From Bacteroidota bacterium (GTDB taxonomy: Bacteria; Bacteroidota; Bacteroidia; Sphingobacteriales; Sphingobacteriaceae), in contig JABDBW010000010.1 in the NCBI GenBank assembly GCA_013288485.1, positions 1 through 46,663 of the forward strand: a stretch of 46,663 nt of DNA, written 5' to 3'. Below, in pieces: positions 15,701 to 23,486 of the stretch (positions are counted from its first letter, which is position 1; each line of letters starts with the position of its first letter). The notes under the pieces were generated by a model, which did no database searches, had not been told where the DNA came from, and saw only the letters and a list, made by a program, of their open reading frames with translations. The position numbers and the translations under genes were made by a program.

Positions 15701-17344
15701 ATGGCCAAATTTATTCAGCATTTGCTGTTAGCGGGTACAGTAGTTATCGCTATTTCATCATGTAACCAGTCAAAAATTGACGAGCAGGACGGCTTATCTT
15801 CATTCAACAAAGATAGCCTGGTTAAGCATATTGTGACCTTATCCTCCAACGAGTACCAGGGCCGCAGGCCGTTTACGCAAGGCGAGGTTAAATCGATCGC
15901 TTATCTGCAAAAAACTTATAAAGATATGGGCCTTGAACCGGGTAATGGCAACAGTTATTTACAGGACGTTCCGCTGGTAGAGATAAGCCCGAAATATGTT
16001 TCGCCGTTAAAGGTACAGTCGCCAAAAGGCAGCTTCGAGCTAAAAAATATGGAAGATTTTGTGCTATGGACCGAGCGCACCGATACCGTACAAACCTTAA
16101 ACAATGACGATGTGGTATTCGCAGGCTTCGGCGTGGTGGCCCCTGAATATAACTGGAACGATTATGCCGGCCTTAATGTAAAAGGCAAGGTAGTTATGGT
16201 AATGGTAAACGACCCGGGGTTTGAAACGGGCGATACCACCATGTTTAAAGGCAAAACCATGACCTACTACGGGCGCTGGACCTACAAATATGAAGAAGCC
16301 ATCCGCCAGGGCGCGAAAGCTTGCATTATTGTGCATAATACAAAAGCCGCGGCATACCCTTTTAATGTAGTGCAAAACTCGAATGGCGGCGTTAAGCTGC
16401 ACCTGGATAAAAGCGCCAATCATGCCTATCAAATGGCTATGCAGGGCTGGGTTACTCACCCGGTAGCCGTTAAACTATTACAGGCTGCCGGAAAAGATAC
16501 CAACGTGTTGCATACCGCAAACAACCGCGGTTTTAAAGGCTTTGATATGGGCATAAAATTATCTGTAACGGTAAAAACTAAAGTTGTTTTCAATAAATCG
16601 CATAACATTATTGCCAAAATAACAGGCACCAAACGCCCTGATGAGTATGTTATCTTCAGCGCGCATTGGGACCACCTGGGCGTAGGCAAACCCGACGAAA
16701 AGGGAGATACCATTTACAACGGTGCGTTGGATAATGCCAGCGGTACGGCTTCCATTTTAGAAATTGCCCGCGCTTTTAAAAGTATGAAAACCCCACCTGA
16801 AAGAACTATTATTTTTCTATCAGTTACGGCAGAGGAGCAGGGCCTTTTAGGCTCGGAATATTATGGCGAACACCCGGTGTACCCGGTTGATAAAACCGTG
16901 GCCGATATAAATATTGATGGTATAAATAATTACGGAAAAACCAGGGATGTGGCTATATCGGGCAACGGGCAATCAGAACTGGAAGATTATTTAAAGGCTG
17001 AACTTGCCAAAACCAACCGCTACTTAGCGCCCGAATTGCACCCCGAGGATGGCAGTTATTTCCGTTCAGATCATTTCAGCTTTGCTAAAGTGGGCGTACC
17101 TTCTATAACGGTTGATGCCGGTATTGATGTTGTAGGCAAGGGCAAAAAATACGGCCAGCAAATGCAGGACGATTATACCGCGCACCGCTACCATCGCCCG
17201 GCCGACCAATATGATGCTACCTGGAACCTTGATGGCGGTTTAGAAGATGTAGAATTAATATTCCAGATAGGAAAACGTATGGCCTTTGAAAGCACCTTCC
17301 CACAATGGAAGGAAGGTTCGGAGTTTAAGAAGCTGAGGAAATAG
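15701..17344 (+). CDS. M28 family zinc aminopeptidase, lipoprotein
   Basis: A 547-aa envelope peptidase. The ATG at 15701 gives MAKFIQHLLLAGTVVIAISS followed by Cys, a lipoprotein signal; the longer TTG form from 15662 is unlikely. A protease-associated (PA) domain is inserted at about 130-270 (DDVVFAGFGVVAPEYNWNDY, GKVVMVMVNDPG). The catalytic domain has the M28 zinc ligands: HWDHLG near residue 321, GALDNASGTA, VTAEEQGLLGSEYY, DINIDG and FRSDHFSFAKVGVPS. It probably trims peptides at the cell surface or in the periplasm. Its stop lies only 6 bp from the convergent PIN toxin stop. Confidence 0.95.
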   Translation: MAKFIQHLLLAGTVVIAISSCNQSKIDEQDGLSSFNKDSLVKHIVTLSSNEYQGRRPFTQGEVKSIAYLQKTYKDMGLEPGNGNSYLQDVPLVEISPKYVSPLKVQSPKGSFELKNMEDFVLWTERTDTVQTLNNDDVVFAGFGVVAPEYNWNDYAGLNVKGKVVMVMVNDPGFETGDTTMFKGKTMTYYGRWTYKYEEAIRQGAKACIIVHNTKAAAYPFNVVQNSNGGVKLHLDKSANHAYQMAMQGWVTHPVAVKLLQAAGKDTNVLHTANNRGFKGFDMGIKLSVTVKTKVVFNKSHNIIAKITGTKRPDEYVIFSAHWDHLGVGKPDEKGDTIYNGALDNASGTASILEIARAFKSMKTPPERTIIFLSVTAEEQGLLGSEYYGEHPVYPVDKTVADINIDGINNYGKTRDVAISGNGQSELEDYLKAELAKTNRYLAPELHPEDGSYFRSDHFSFAKVGVPSITVDAGIDVVGKGKKYGQQMQDDYTAHRYHRPADQYDATWNLDGGLEDVELIFQIGKRMAFESTFPQWKEGSEFKKLRK

Positions 17345-17350
17345 GATGAT

Positions 17351-17773
17351 TTATTCCGAGTAATTTTTTAGAAACTCATCTGCTGAGTAGACTGGTAAAG
17401 AAGGAATAGCTAATTGTTGCAAGTGTTTATCGCGAGTAATAAAAAAATCCATCTTGTGATGTAATGCAGTATAATATTGAAGTGCATCTTCTATATCAGC
17501 CATAGCAGAATTTAGTGCATTAATAGTTACGGTATGGTTGCAGTCAATAACTTGAATATCGGTTAATAATTCTAAAAGTATTTTTTTTGCTTTATTGTTT
17601 CCGTAACTTTTGCTCAACCAATAGCCTGTTATATGTACAATAGAAGGCGTTACAAATGCCTGAAATTCTCCATCAATAATACATTGTATCAATTGTTTAG
17701 ATATTTCAAACTTTTCTCTTTTCAGCGTGAAATCCAGTAAAATATTGGCATCTAAGAAAATTTTAAAAGCCAT
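17351..17773 (-). CDS. PIN domain toxin (VapC-like)
   Basis: A 140-aa PIN-domain ribonuclease. The acidic active-site residues are present: Asp8 in MAFKIFLDANILLDF, Glu95/Asp96 in MADIEDALQYYTAL, and Asp115 in FFITRDKHL. In characterised VapC toxins this site cuts tRNA or rRNA. The start overlaps the end of the upstream antitoxin gene by 11 bp, the usual arrangement of a type II toxin-antitoxin pair. Target unknown. Its composition is more AT-rich than the flanking thrC, consistent with a mobile module. Confidence 0.88.
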   Translation of the reverse strand: MAFKIFLDANILLDFTLKREKFEISKQLIQCIIDGEFQAFVTPSIVHITGYWLSKSYGNNKAKKILLELLTDIQVIDCNHTVTINALNSAMADIEDALQYYTALHHKMDFFITRDKHLQQLAIPSLPVYSADEFLKNYSE

Positions 17774-18005
17774 ATTTGGATGATTGTTGCTCGTAAAAAT
17801 CTTTTTTCAAGTCTATATTTTCTTCGATTTTCGGTTTCTCTAAACTTTCTATCAGGTTAATGATATTAGATTTTTTTACCGGGCGAACAACTTTGCTAAA
17901 ATACTCTTCAACCAAATCGGAGACACTGGTTTGTCTTTTTTCAGCATAAGCTTTTATTTGCTTAACCAGATCTTTTTCTATAGATAAATTCACATGCGTT
18001 TTCAT
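17763..18005 (-). CDS. Antitoxin of the PIN pair, ribbon-helix-helix (DUF6364-like)
   Basis: An 80-aa protein. MKTHVNLSIEKDLVKQIKAYAEKRQTSVSDLVEEYF is a ribbon-helix-helix DNA-binding domain: a strand, then two helices with the Ser-Val-Ser turn. The Lys/Glu-rich C-terminal half (EKPKIEENIDLKKDFYEQQS) should wrap the toxin. The ATG at 18005 is preferred over an in-frame TTG at 18011. It is the first gene of the operon, and an inverted repeat just upstream is a likely autoregulatory site. Confidence 0.85.
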   Translation of the reverse strand: MKTHVNLSIEKDLVKQIKAYAEKRQTSVSDLVEEYFSKVVRPVKKSNIINLIESLEKPKIEENIDLKKDFYEQQSSKYGF

Positions 18006-18010
18006 ATTCA

Positions 18011-18026
18011 AATATACGCATATATT
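18011..18026. promoter_or_regulatory. Possible operator of the toxin-antitoxin operon
   Basis: AATATA-CGCA-TATATT: perfect 6-bp arms with a 4-bp centre, 6 bp before the antitoxin ATG. RHH antitoxins usually bind such palindromes to repress their own operon. AT-rich, so chance is possible. Confidence 0.4.
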
Positions 18027-18052
18027 TATTTAATGCGCATTCTGTTAAAATT

Positions 18053-19363
18053 TTAATTATTCTTCAACAAATACTTCTTGAACCCTTCAAAATCTTTACC
18101 CAATTCAACTGAGTGTTTAGTCTTGGTATGTAATGATCTTACCTGTTCAGGAATTTCTATATGGCTGGCGATCTCATCCGGGAAAACATCCGGGAACTTG
18201 CAGGGGTGCGCAGTTGATAAAAATATTCCGGCGGTATCATCAACGTGAACATCCTGCTGGTAATCTTTCAAAGCCTGCCATGCAATAGCGGTGTGCGGAC
18301 AAACCACATAGTTATAACGATCGAAAACCGCATGTATAGCTTTTAAAGTTTCTGCATCATCAAAGCTGTAACCGGTTACCAGGTTTTTTAACTGGTTCAT
18401 ATCTTCTTTAAAAAGATCGGCAATGCGCACCCAGTTACTGGGATTACCCACATCCATCGCGTTTGACAGAGTTGCTACCGATGGTTTAGGCTGGTAAACC
18501 CCTGTAGTTAAAAACTGTGGAACAGTATCATTGGCATTGGTGGCGGCAATAAAACGCTCAACCGGCAAACCCATTTTCCACGCCAGCAACCCCGCGCCAA
18601 GGTTGCCAAAATTACCGCTGGGAACAGAAAATACTACCTTGCCTTTACCCAGCTTAAGCAATTGCGCGTACGCGTTAAAATAGTAAAAGGTTTGTGGTAT
18701 CAACCGAGCTATATTAATGGAGTTGGCCGATGTTAAACGATACTTCTCATTTAGCTCTTTATCGGTAAATGCTTGTTTAACCAGGGCCTGGCAATCATCA
18801 AAAGTACCGTCAATTTCAAGGGCCCGTATGTTTTGTCCGTTAGTTGTTAACTGTAGTTCCTGTATATCGCTTACCTTGCCTTTAGGGTAAAGTATGGTAA
18901 CCCGGGTATTGGGTACGCCCAAAAAACCCAAAGCTACCGCACCGCCCGTATCGCCCGATGTTGCCACCAGTACATCCAGTTGTTTTTCGCCTTCTTCTAA
19001 AAAATAGCTCATTACCCGGCTCATAAAGCGAGCGCCAAAGTCTTTAAACGCTAACGACGGCCCGTGAAAAAGCTCCAGTACATAAACATTCTCTTCCAGC
19101 TTAACTATGGGCGCGTAAAAGTTGATGGCGTCGTATATAATCGTTTTCAGATCATCAGCAGGAATATCATCACCCAATAAATTTTGTGCTACATGCAAAG
19201 CTATTTCGGGCAGGGTGTAGCTATCCAGGTTGTTGATAAATTTATCATCCAAACGAGGAATATTAACGGGCATATATAAACCCTTATCCTGCGGCATACT
19301 GTTAAAAACCGCGTCCTTGAAAGATACCCTTGATGAGGTGTTATTGGTACTGTAGAATTTCAT
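18053..19363 (-). CDS. thrC: Threonine synthase
   Basis: PLP enzyme that turns O-phosphohomoserine into threonine, the last step of the pathway. The 436-aa length fits the bacterial short form. MKFYSTNNTSSRVSFKDAVFNS is a family N-terminus; LELFHGPSLAFKDFGARFM carries the PLP Lys; ATSGDTGGAVALGFLG and SVPSGNFGNLGAGLLA bind the cofactor phosphate. It is the last gene of thrA-thrB-thrC; the 62-bp gap to thrB holds a decayed piece of the TTCGAAT-type repeat. Regulation is expected from the attenuator upstream of thrA. Confidence 0.96.
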   Translation of the reverse strand: MKFYSTNNTSSRVSFKDAVFNSMPQDKGLYMPVNIPRLDDKFINNLDSYTLPEIALHVAQNLLGDDIPADDLKTIIYDAINFYAPIVKLEENVYVLELFHGPSLAFKDFGARFMSRVMSYFLEEGEKQLDVLVATSGDTGGAVALGFLGVPNTRVTILYPKGKVSDIQELQLTTNGQNIRALEIDGTFDDCQALVKQAFTDKELNEKYRLTSANSINIARLIPQTFYYFNAYAQLLKLGKGKVVFSVPSGNFGNLGAGLLAWKMGLPVERFIAATNANDTVPQFLTTGVYQPKPSVATLSNAMDVGNPSNWVRIADLFKEDMNQLKNLVTGYSFDDAETLKAIHAVFDRYNYVVCPHTAIAWQALKDYQQDVHVDDTAGIFLSTAHPCKFPDVFPDEIASHIEIPEQVRSLHTKTKHSVELGKDFEGFKKYLLKNN

Positions 19364-19425
19364 TTTATTTCGGATATCGAATGTTCGATTTTGGATTTTT
19401 TGTCTTTTTAATTTTTACTTTTAAC

Positions 19426-20430
19426 TTACCCTATCACCCTCGGCCCTGCATCATTAATTGTTGAAACGTAGGTATTCGATCCAATTTTTATATGGGTTAA
19501 ATGCTGTTGCAGCTTTTGGGTGACCTGTCGTGCAGTTTCCTCATCGCGGGTAAACGCGAATACGGAGGGGCCCGAACCGGAAATACCAAAGCTTACTGCA
19601 CCAAGTTCCATGGCCATTTCGCGCATTTTGTAAAAATCAGGTATTAGCATGGAGCGTACCGGCTCAACCAGTACATCCTGCATACTTCGGCCTATCAGGT
19701 CAATATCGCCCATAAACAATCCGCTAACCAAGCCTGCAATATTACCCCATTGGATAACCGCGTCTTTCATCAATATTTTGTTACGGATGATCTGCCTGGC
19801 CTCGCGGGTAGGCACATCCACCTCAGGAAAAACAATGGCGCAATACAAGCCTTCGGGATGTGGCAAACGTATCACATCAAGCGGTTCATAGCTGCGTATC
19901 AGTACAAAACCGCCAAACAAAGCAGGGGCAACATTATCCGCATGGCCGTACCCGCAGGCCATTTCTTCACCCTTCATGGCAAACGGTAATAACTTTATGG
20001 GGGAAACATTGTCGCCCAGCAAAGTTTTGGCAGCAAATAAACCCGCCACCGTGCTTGCCGAGCTTGAACCCAAACCGCTGCCGATGGGCATTTTTTTATT
20101 CAGCTCAATATCAAGGCCAAGGTCGGCACGGCCAATACTTTGCAGGTAGTGCATTACACTTACGCTTACCGTATTTTTAGTCGGGTCAAGCGGGAGGCGC
20201 CCGTCGTCACCGGTAATTTTACTGATGGTGATGCCCGGCTTGTTGGTAACACGCATAATCACCTCGTCGCCAGGCTCATTAACGGCGAAACCCAGCACGT
20301 CAAATCCGCATACCACGTTGGCTACAGTTGCAGGGGCAAAAACCTGGATACTGTCGCCTATGCCCCCCCCGCCTGCTAAAGAGGGTACTTTTTTAGTGGA
20401 TGTTTTTAAATCATGTATATTGTCTTCCAT
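19426..20430 (-). CDS. thrB: Homoserine kinase
   Basis: GHMP-family kinase that phosphorylates homoserine. The ATP loop PIGSGLGSSSASTVAG is intact. SIQVFAPATVANVVCGFDVL opens the fold, and GAVSFGISGSGPSVFAF is the C-terminal GHMP motif. The protein is 334 aa, somewhat longer than the usual 310 because of an N-terminal extension of about 27 residues (MEDNIHDLKTSTKKVPSLAG); a later start is possible but no ATG is available there. It lies 45 bp after thrA and 62 bp before thrC. Confidence 0.95.
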   Translation of the reverse strand: MEDNIHDLKTSTKKVPSLAGGGGIGDSIQVFAPATVANVVCGFDVLGFAVNEPGDEVIMRVTNKPGITISKITGDDGRLPLDPTKNTVSVSVMHYLQSIGRADLGLDIELNKKMPIGSGLGSSSASTVAGLFAAKTLLGDNVSPIKLLPFAMKGEEMACGYGHADNVAPALFGGFVLIRSYEPLDVIRLPHPEGLYCAIVFPEVDVPTREARQIIRNKILMKDAVIQWGNIAGLVSGLFMGDIDLIGRSMQDVLVEPVRSMLIPDFYKMREMAMELGAVSFGISGSGPSVFAFTRDEETARQVTQKLQQHLTHIKIGSNTYVSTINDAGPRVIG

Positions 20431-20475
20431 ATAATTATAACTATTGTTCCTCCGCCTATTGGCTGGGGTTAGGGG

Positions 20476-22938
20476 TTAGTTGGCCCCTACATTTATCAAA
20501 TCTGCAAATACGCCTGCGGCGGTTACCTCGGCGCCCGCGCCGGGGCCCTTCACTACCAGCGGGCGGTCTTTATACCTGTCGGTAGTGAACGAAATAATAT
20601 TATCGCTGCCAGATAAGGTATAAAAAGGGTGGTTCTCATCAACCATTTCAAGGGTGATAGAGGCCTTGCCGTCTTCCAGTTTGCCTATATATCTTAAAAC
20701 TTTATTTTCGGCATCGGCCCGGTTTTTTATGCCGGCAAAGTAAGCGTCCTCAGTTTTTAGTGTTTTATAAAAGTCTTCCACGCTGGTTGCATCCAGGCAA
20801 GCCTGCGGCAGCATACTCTGTACAGAAATATCTGCTGCTTCCAGCGTGTATCCCGCGTCGCGGGCCAATATCAGCATTTTACGCATAAAATCGGTGCCAC
20901 GCAGGTCATCACGCGGGTCGGGTTCGGTATAACCGTTTTGCTGCGCCAGCTTTACCGTATCATGAAAATTGGCGCTGCCTTTAAAGTTATTGAACAAAAA
21001 CGATATGGTACCAGAAAGTATGGCCTCAATTTTCTGCACCCTGTCTCCGCTGTTCATCAGGTCTTTTAAAGTGCGGATAATAGGCAGCCCGGCACCAACA
21101 TTGGTTTCGTAGAAAAAGTCAACCCCGTGCTGGCGCGCCACGTCCCTGAAATCGCGGTACCTGCTGTAGGGCCCCGAATTACCAATTTTATTGCAGGTTA
21201 CAATGGATATGGTTGATTTAAACACCTCTCCGTAAAACTCAATTGGCTTCGGGCTGGCGGTATTGTCAATAAAAACACAGTTGGGCAAATTCAGGCTTTT
21301 CATTTTTGTGATGAACACCTGCAGATCGGCCTTTTCATGCGATTGGTTTAAAATTTCTTCCCAATTATCTAAGGATATACCATCTGTATCAAAAACCATT
21401 TTACGGGTATTGCTAATGCCCACTATTTTAACCTGTATGCCGTTGTTGTCCTGCAAAAAAGTGGTATGCGCGTTCAATTGTTTAAATAGTGTTTTGCCAA
21501 TGTTGCCTGTTCCTAAACAAAAAGCGTGAAGGGTTTTGGTGAGTTGAACAAAAAAGGCGTCATGCACAGCGTTTAATGCTTTCGCCAGGTCATTCGAGGA
21601 GATAATAACCGAAATATTATATTCTGACGATCCCTGTGCGATTGCCCTTACATTTACACCATTACGGCCCAATGAATGAAATAATTTGCCCGATACTCCC
21701 GGGGTTTCCTTCATGTTTTCGCCAACCACGGCTAATATGGCCAGGTCTTTTTCTATCTGTACCTCCTCCAGTTTTTTGGCAATCAGCTCCAGTTCAAATT
21801 CCTGCTCAATTAATAAGCGAGCCCTTTCTGTATCGCCGGGCTGTACCGCAAAGGTGATACTATGTTCAGACGAAGACTGTGTTATTAATATCACGTTGAT
21901 CTGCTCGCGCGACAGTAATGAAAACAAACGGCCGCTAAAGCCTGCTTTGCCCACCATTCCGCTGCCCTCAACATTCAATATGCTGATGTTATTGATGGAG
22001 GATATGCCCTTTATAGCCAAATTTGACGGCTTGCAATCATGCCGTATAACAGTTCCCTCAAATTCCGGCTCAAAAGTATTTTTGATAACGATAGGTATCT
22101 GTTTCAAAAACGCCGGGATCATGGTTGGCGGGTAAATAACCTTCGCGCCGAAGTAGGATAATTCCATCGCTTCGGTATAGGTTAGCTCGGGTAATGAAAA
22201 AGCTTTTTTAACCATTCGCGGGTCGGCGGTCATCATGCCGTTAACATCGGTCCATATTTCTATTTCCGACGCGTTAAGTGCCGAGCCGAAAATGGCCGCG
22301 GTATAATCACTCCCCCCGCGCCCCAAAGTAGTTATTTGCCCGGCCTCATTAGCCGCTATAAAGCCGGTTACGAATAGCATTTTACCGTTGTTTTCTTTGT
22401 GAAGGCCGCGTATCAACAATTCAGTAAGTTCAGTATTCACTTTGGCCTGGCCGAAAGAGCTATCAGTTTTTATAACTTCGGATGCATCAACAAAAACAGC
22501 TTCAGGAAAAAACTGGCTGGCTATTTTGCTGATCATTATGGTAGCGCAGCGTTCGCCATAGCTTAATACCAGGTCGCGGGTTTTTGGGGTAAGCTCGCGC
22601 AGGGTTAATATGCCCTGCAGCAATTCTTCTAGCTGGTTAAAGTGAATTTTAAGACGTGTTAATGCCGGGTTCTGATTTTGTATTTCGAGCAGGTTTTTTA
22701 CTATGTCGAAATGGCGCTTTTCCAGCTCTGCTAAAGGCGCGATAAAATCATTGCCAATAGCGGCCCCTTCGGCCATCGACTGCAACAGGTTGGTTACCCC
22801 GCTCATGGCCGATAGTACCACAACCGGTTTATCATTAGCCGATTGTTTAACCTTATCCTCCTTGCGGAGAATGGCTAATAAAGTTTGAATGCTTTGAACC
22901 GAACCTACGGATGTTCCGCCAAATTTTAAAATTTTCAT
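20476..22938 (-). CDS. thrA: Bifunctional aspartokinase / homoserine dehydrogenase
   Basis: Fused enzyme, 820 aa, doing the first and third steps from aspartate towards threonine. The kinase domain opens with MKILKFGGTSVGS and has FVTGFIAANEAGQITTLGRGGSDYTA; two ACT modules follow (NILNVEGSGMVGKAGFSGRL, LAILAVVGENMKETPGVSGKL), which in the family bind threonine for feedback inhibition. The homoserine dehydrogenase half begins near residue 465 (LHAFCLGTGNIGKTLF), with NVGAGLPIIRTL, GYTEPDPRDDLRGTDFMRKM and GPGAGAEVTAAGVFADL. The ATG at 22938 is preferred to an in-frame TTG at 22941. First structural gene of thrABC, behind a leader/attenuator. Confidence 0.97.
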   Translation of the reverse strand: MKILKFGGTSVGSVQSIQTLLAILRKEDKVKQSANDKPVVVLSAMSGVTNLLQSMAEGAAIGNDFIAPLAELEKRHFDIVKNLLEIQNQNPALTRLKIHFNQLEELLQGILTLRELTPKTRDLVLSYGERCATIMISKIASQFFPEAVFVDASEVIKTDSSFGQAKVNTELTELLIRGLHKENNGKMLFVTGFIAANEAGQITTLGRGGSDYTAAIFGSALNASEIEIWTDVNGMMTADPRMVKKAFSLPELTYTEAMELSYFGAKVIYPPTMIPAFLKQIPIVIKNTFEPEFEGTVIRHDCKPSNLAIKGISSINNISILNVEGSGMVGKAGFSGRLFSLLSREQINVILITQSSSEHSITFAVQPGDTERARLLIEQEFELELIAKKLEEVQIEKDLAILAVVGENMKETPGVSGKLFHSLGRNGVNVRAIAQGSSEYNISVIISSNDLAKALNAVHDAFFVQLTKTLHAFCLGTGNIGKTLFKQLNAHTTFLQDNNGIQVKIVGISNTRKMVFDTDGISLDNWEEILNQSHEKADLQVFITKMKSLNLPNCVFIDNTASPKPIEFYGEVFKSTISIVTCNKIGNSGPYSRYRDFRDVARQHGVDFFYETNVGAGLPIIRTLKDLMNSGDRVQKIEAILSGTISFLFNNFKGSANFHDTVKLAQQNGYTEPDPRDDLRGTDFMRKMLILARDAGYTLEAADISVQSMLPQACLDATSVEDFYKTLKTEDAYFAGIKNRADAENKVLRYIGKLEDGKASITLEMVDENHPFYTLSGSDNIISFTTDRYKDRPLVVKGPGAGAEVTAAGVFADLINVGAN

Positions 22939-22965
22939 CAAGTTAATTTTTTATTTAATGGTGAT

Positions 22966-23014
22966 GAAGCTATCATGAGCGATTTTATTTTAAGTTGGTG
23001 CTCATGATGGTTTC
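22966..23014 (-). promoter_or_regulatory. Second hairpin between the attenuator and thrA
   Basis: GAAGCTATCATGAGC (22966-22980) and GCTCATGATGGTTTC (23000-23014) pair as a 9-bp stem plus a 3-bp stem around a 3-nt mismatch, with a 19-nt loop. It lies 28-76 bp before the thrA ATG. No T-run follows, so it is not a terminator; it may stabilise the processed mRNA or affect translation start. Confidence 0.5.
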
Positions 23015-23032
23015 ATTATCAGGTTATTTAAA

Positions 23033-23067
23033 CAAAAAGCGCCTTCCTCTTTGTGGAGGAAAGCGCT
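23033..23067 (-). terminator. Attenuator terminator of the thr operon
   Basis: Read on the minus strand: AGCGCTTTCCTC (23067-23056), loop CACAAA, GAGGAAGGCGCT (23049-23038), then a T-run. All 12 positions pair, one of them G-U. It stands between the Thr-rich leader frame and thrA, so it must be bypassed for thrABC to be expressed. Confidence 0.88.
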
Positions 23068-23103
23068 CATGTGGTTTTTTATTTTATGTTTTACACCATA
23101 CGA

Positions 23104-23166
23104 TTACCTCCCTCCGAGTTTTATCCCGGTGGTAGTAACTGTAGTTGTTGTGGTGATATTGCTCAT
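23104..23166 (-). CDS. thrL: thr operon leader peptide
   Basis: A 20-codon frame, MSNITTTTTVTTTGIKLGGR, with 8 Thr (five in a row, then three) and 2 Ile codons, ending at TAA 23106-23104. Thr-rich leaders of this kind control thr operons by ribosome stalling in enterobacteria, where Thr and Ile codons are also mixed. The last three sense codons (GGA GGG AGG, 23115-23107) can pair over 9 bp with the 5' arm of the downstream terminator (CTTTCCTCC, 23063-23055), giving the anti-terminator expected for this mechanism. It is too short to be found by length-based gene callers. Confidence 0.88.
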   Translation of the reverse strand: MSNITTTTTVTTTGIKLGGR

Positions 23167-23181
23167 TGTTATATAATGCCT

Positions 23182-23213
23182 GTAAAGTAAGTAGATATTT
23201 TTTTAATAAGCAA
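23182..23213 (-). promoter_or_regulatory. Possible promoter of the thr operon
   Basis: Minus strand: TTG (23213-23211), 21-bp spacer, TACTTTAC (23189-23182), two mismatches to TAnnTTTG. It predicts a start about 11 nt before the leader ATG at 23166. Weak match. Confidence 0.35.
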
Positions 23214-23265
23214 GTATAAAATAAAAAAAGTATGGTGGAATATAAAAAAGCCTGCTCATTTGCCC

Positions 23266-23273
23266 TATTTTTG
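23266..23273 (+). promoter_or_regulatory. -7 box of the 58-aa protein gene
   Basis: TATTTTTG matches TAnnTTTG and ends 6 nt before the ATG at 23280, so the mRNA leader would be almost absent. It also argues against the upstream in-frame ATG at 23232. Confidence 0.45.
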
Positions 23274-23279
23274 TACAAA

Positions 23280-23456
23280 ATGAAAAGGAAGGCGTTAATA
23301 TCAGACGATAAGCTATTTGAAGAGAAAAGAAAAGCTATTGAAGAACAAATTAGAAAAGAGGTAATGCTATTAAAGGAGTTTGATCCGGACGAAGAATTGA
23401 AAAAAGAGTTTGAGTACGCTTCATTAGTTGATTTACAAAAGTATTTGGATGATTAA
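23280..23456 (+). CDS. Small charged helical protein, 58 aa
   Basis: No family recognised. MKRKALISDDKLFEEKRK begins a stretch of alternating Lys/Glu that should form one long amphipathic helix or coiled coil, ending in the acidic DLQKYLDD. An upstream ATG at 23232 would add 16 residues, but a -7 promoter box lies inside that extension. It lies 30 bp before rsgA in the same direction and could share its transcript. Cytoplasmic by composition. The short length and lack of domain leave its role open. Confidence 0.6.
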   Translation: MKRKALISDDKLFEEKRKAIEEQIRKEVMLLKEFDPDEELKKEFEYASLVDLQKYLDD

Positions 23457-23486
23457 TTCTAAAGGACAAACCATCTTATCACTTTG

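Noticed and set aside
19649-20379. Plus-strand frames opposite thrB
   Set aside because: Shadows of a clear GHMP kinase gene; composition follows the opposite strand's codons.
23107-23115. GGAGGGAGG as a Shine-Dalgarno site
   Set aside because: It lies at the end of the leader frame with no start codon at a suitable distance, and Bacteroidota seldom use such sites; the anti-terminator role explains it better.
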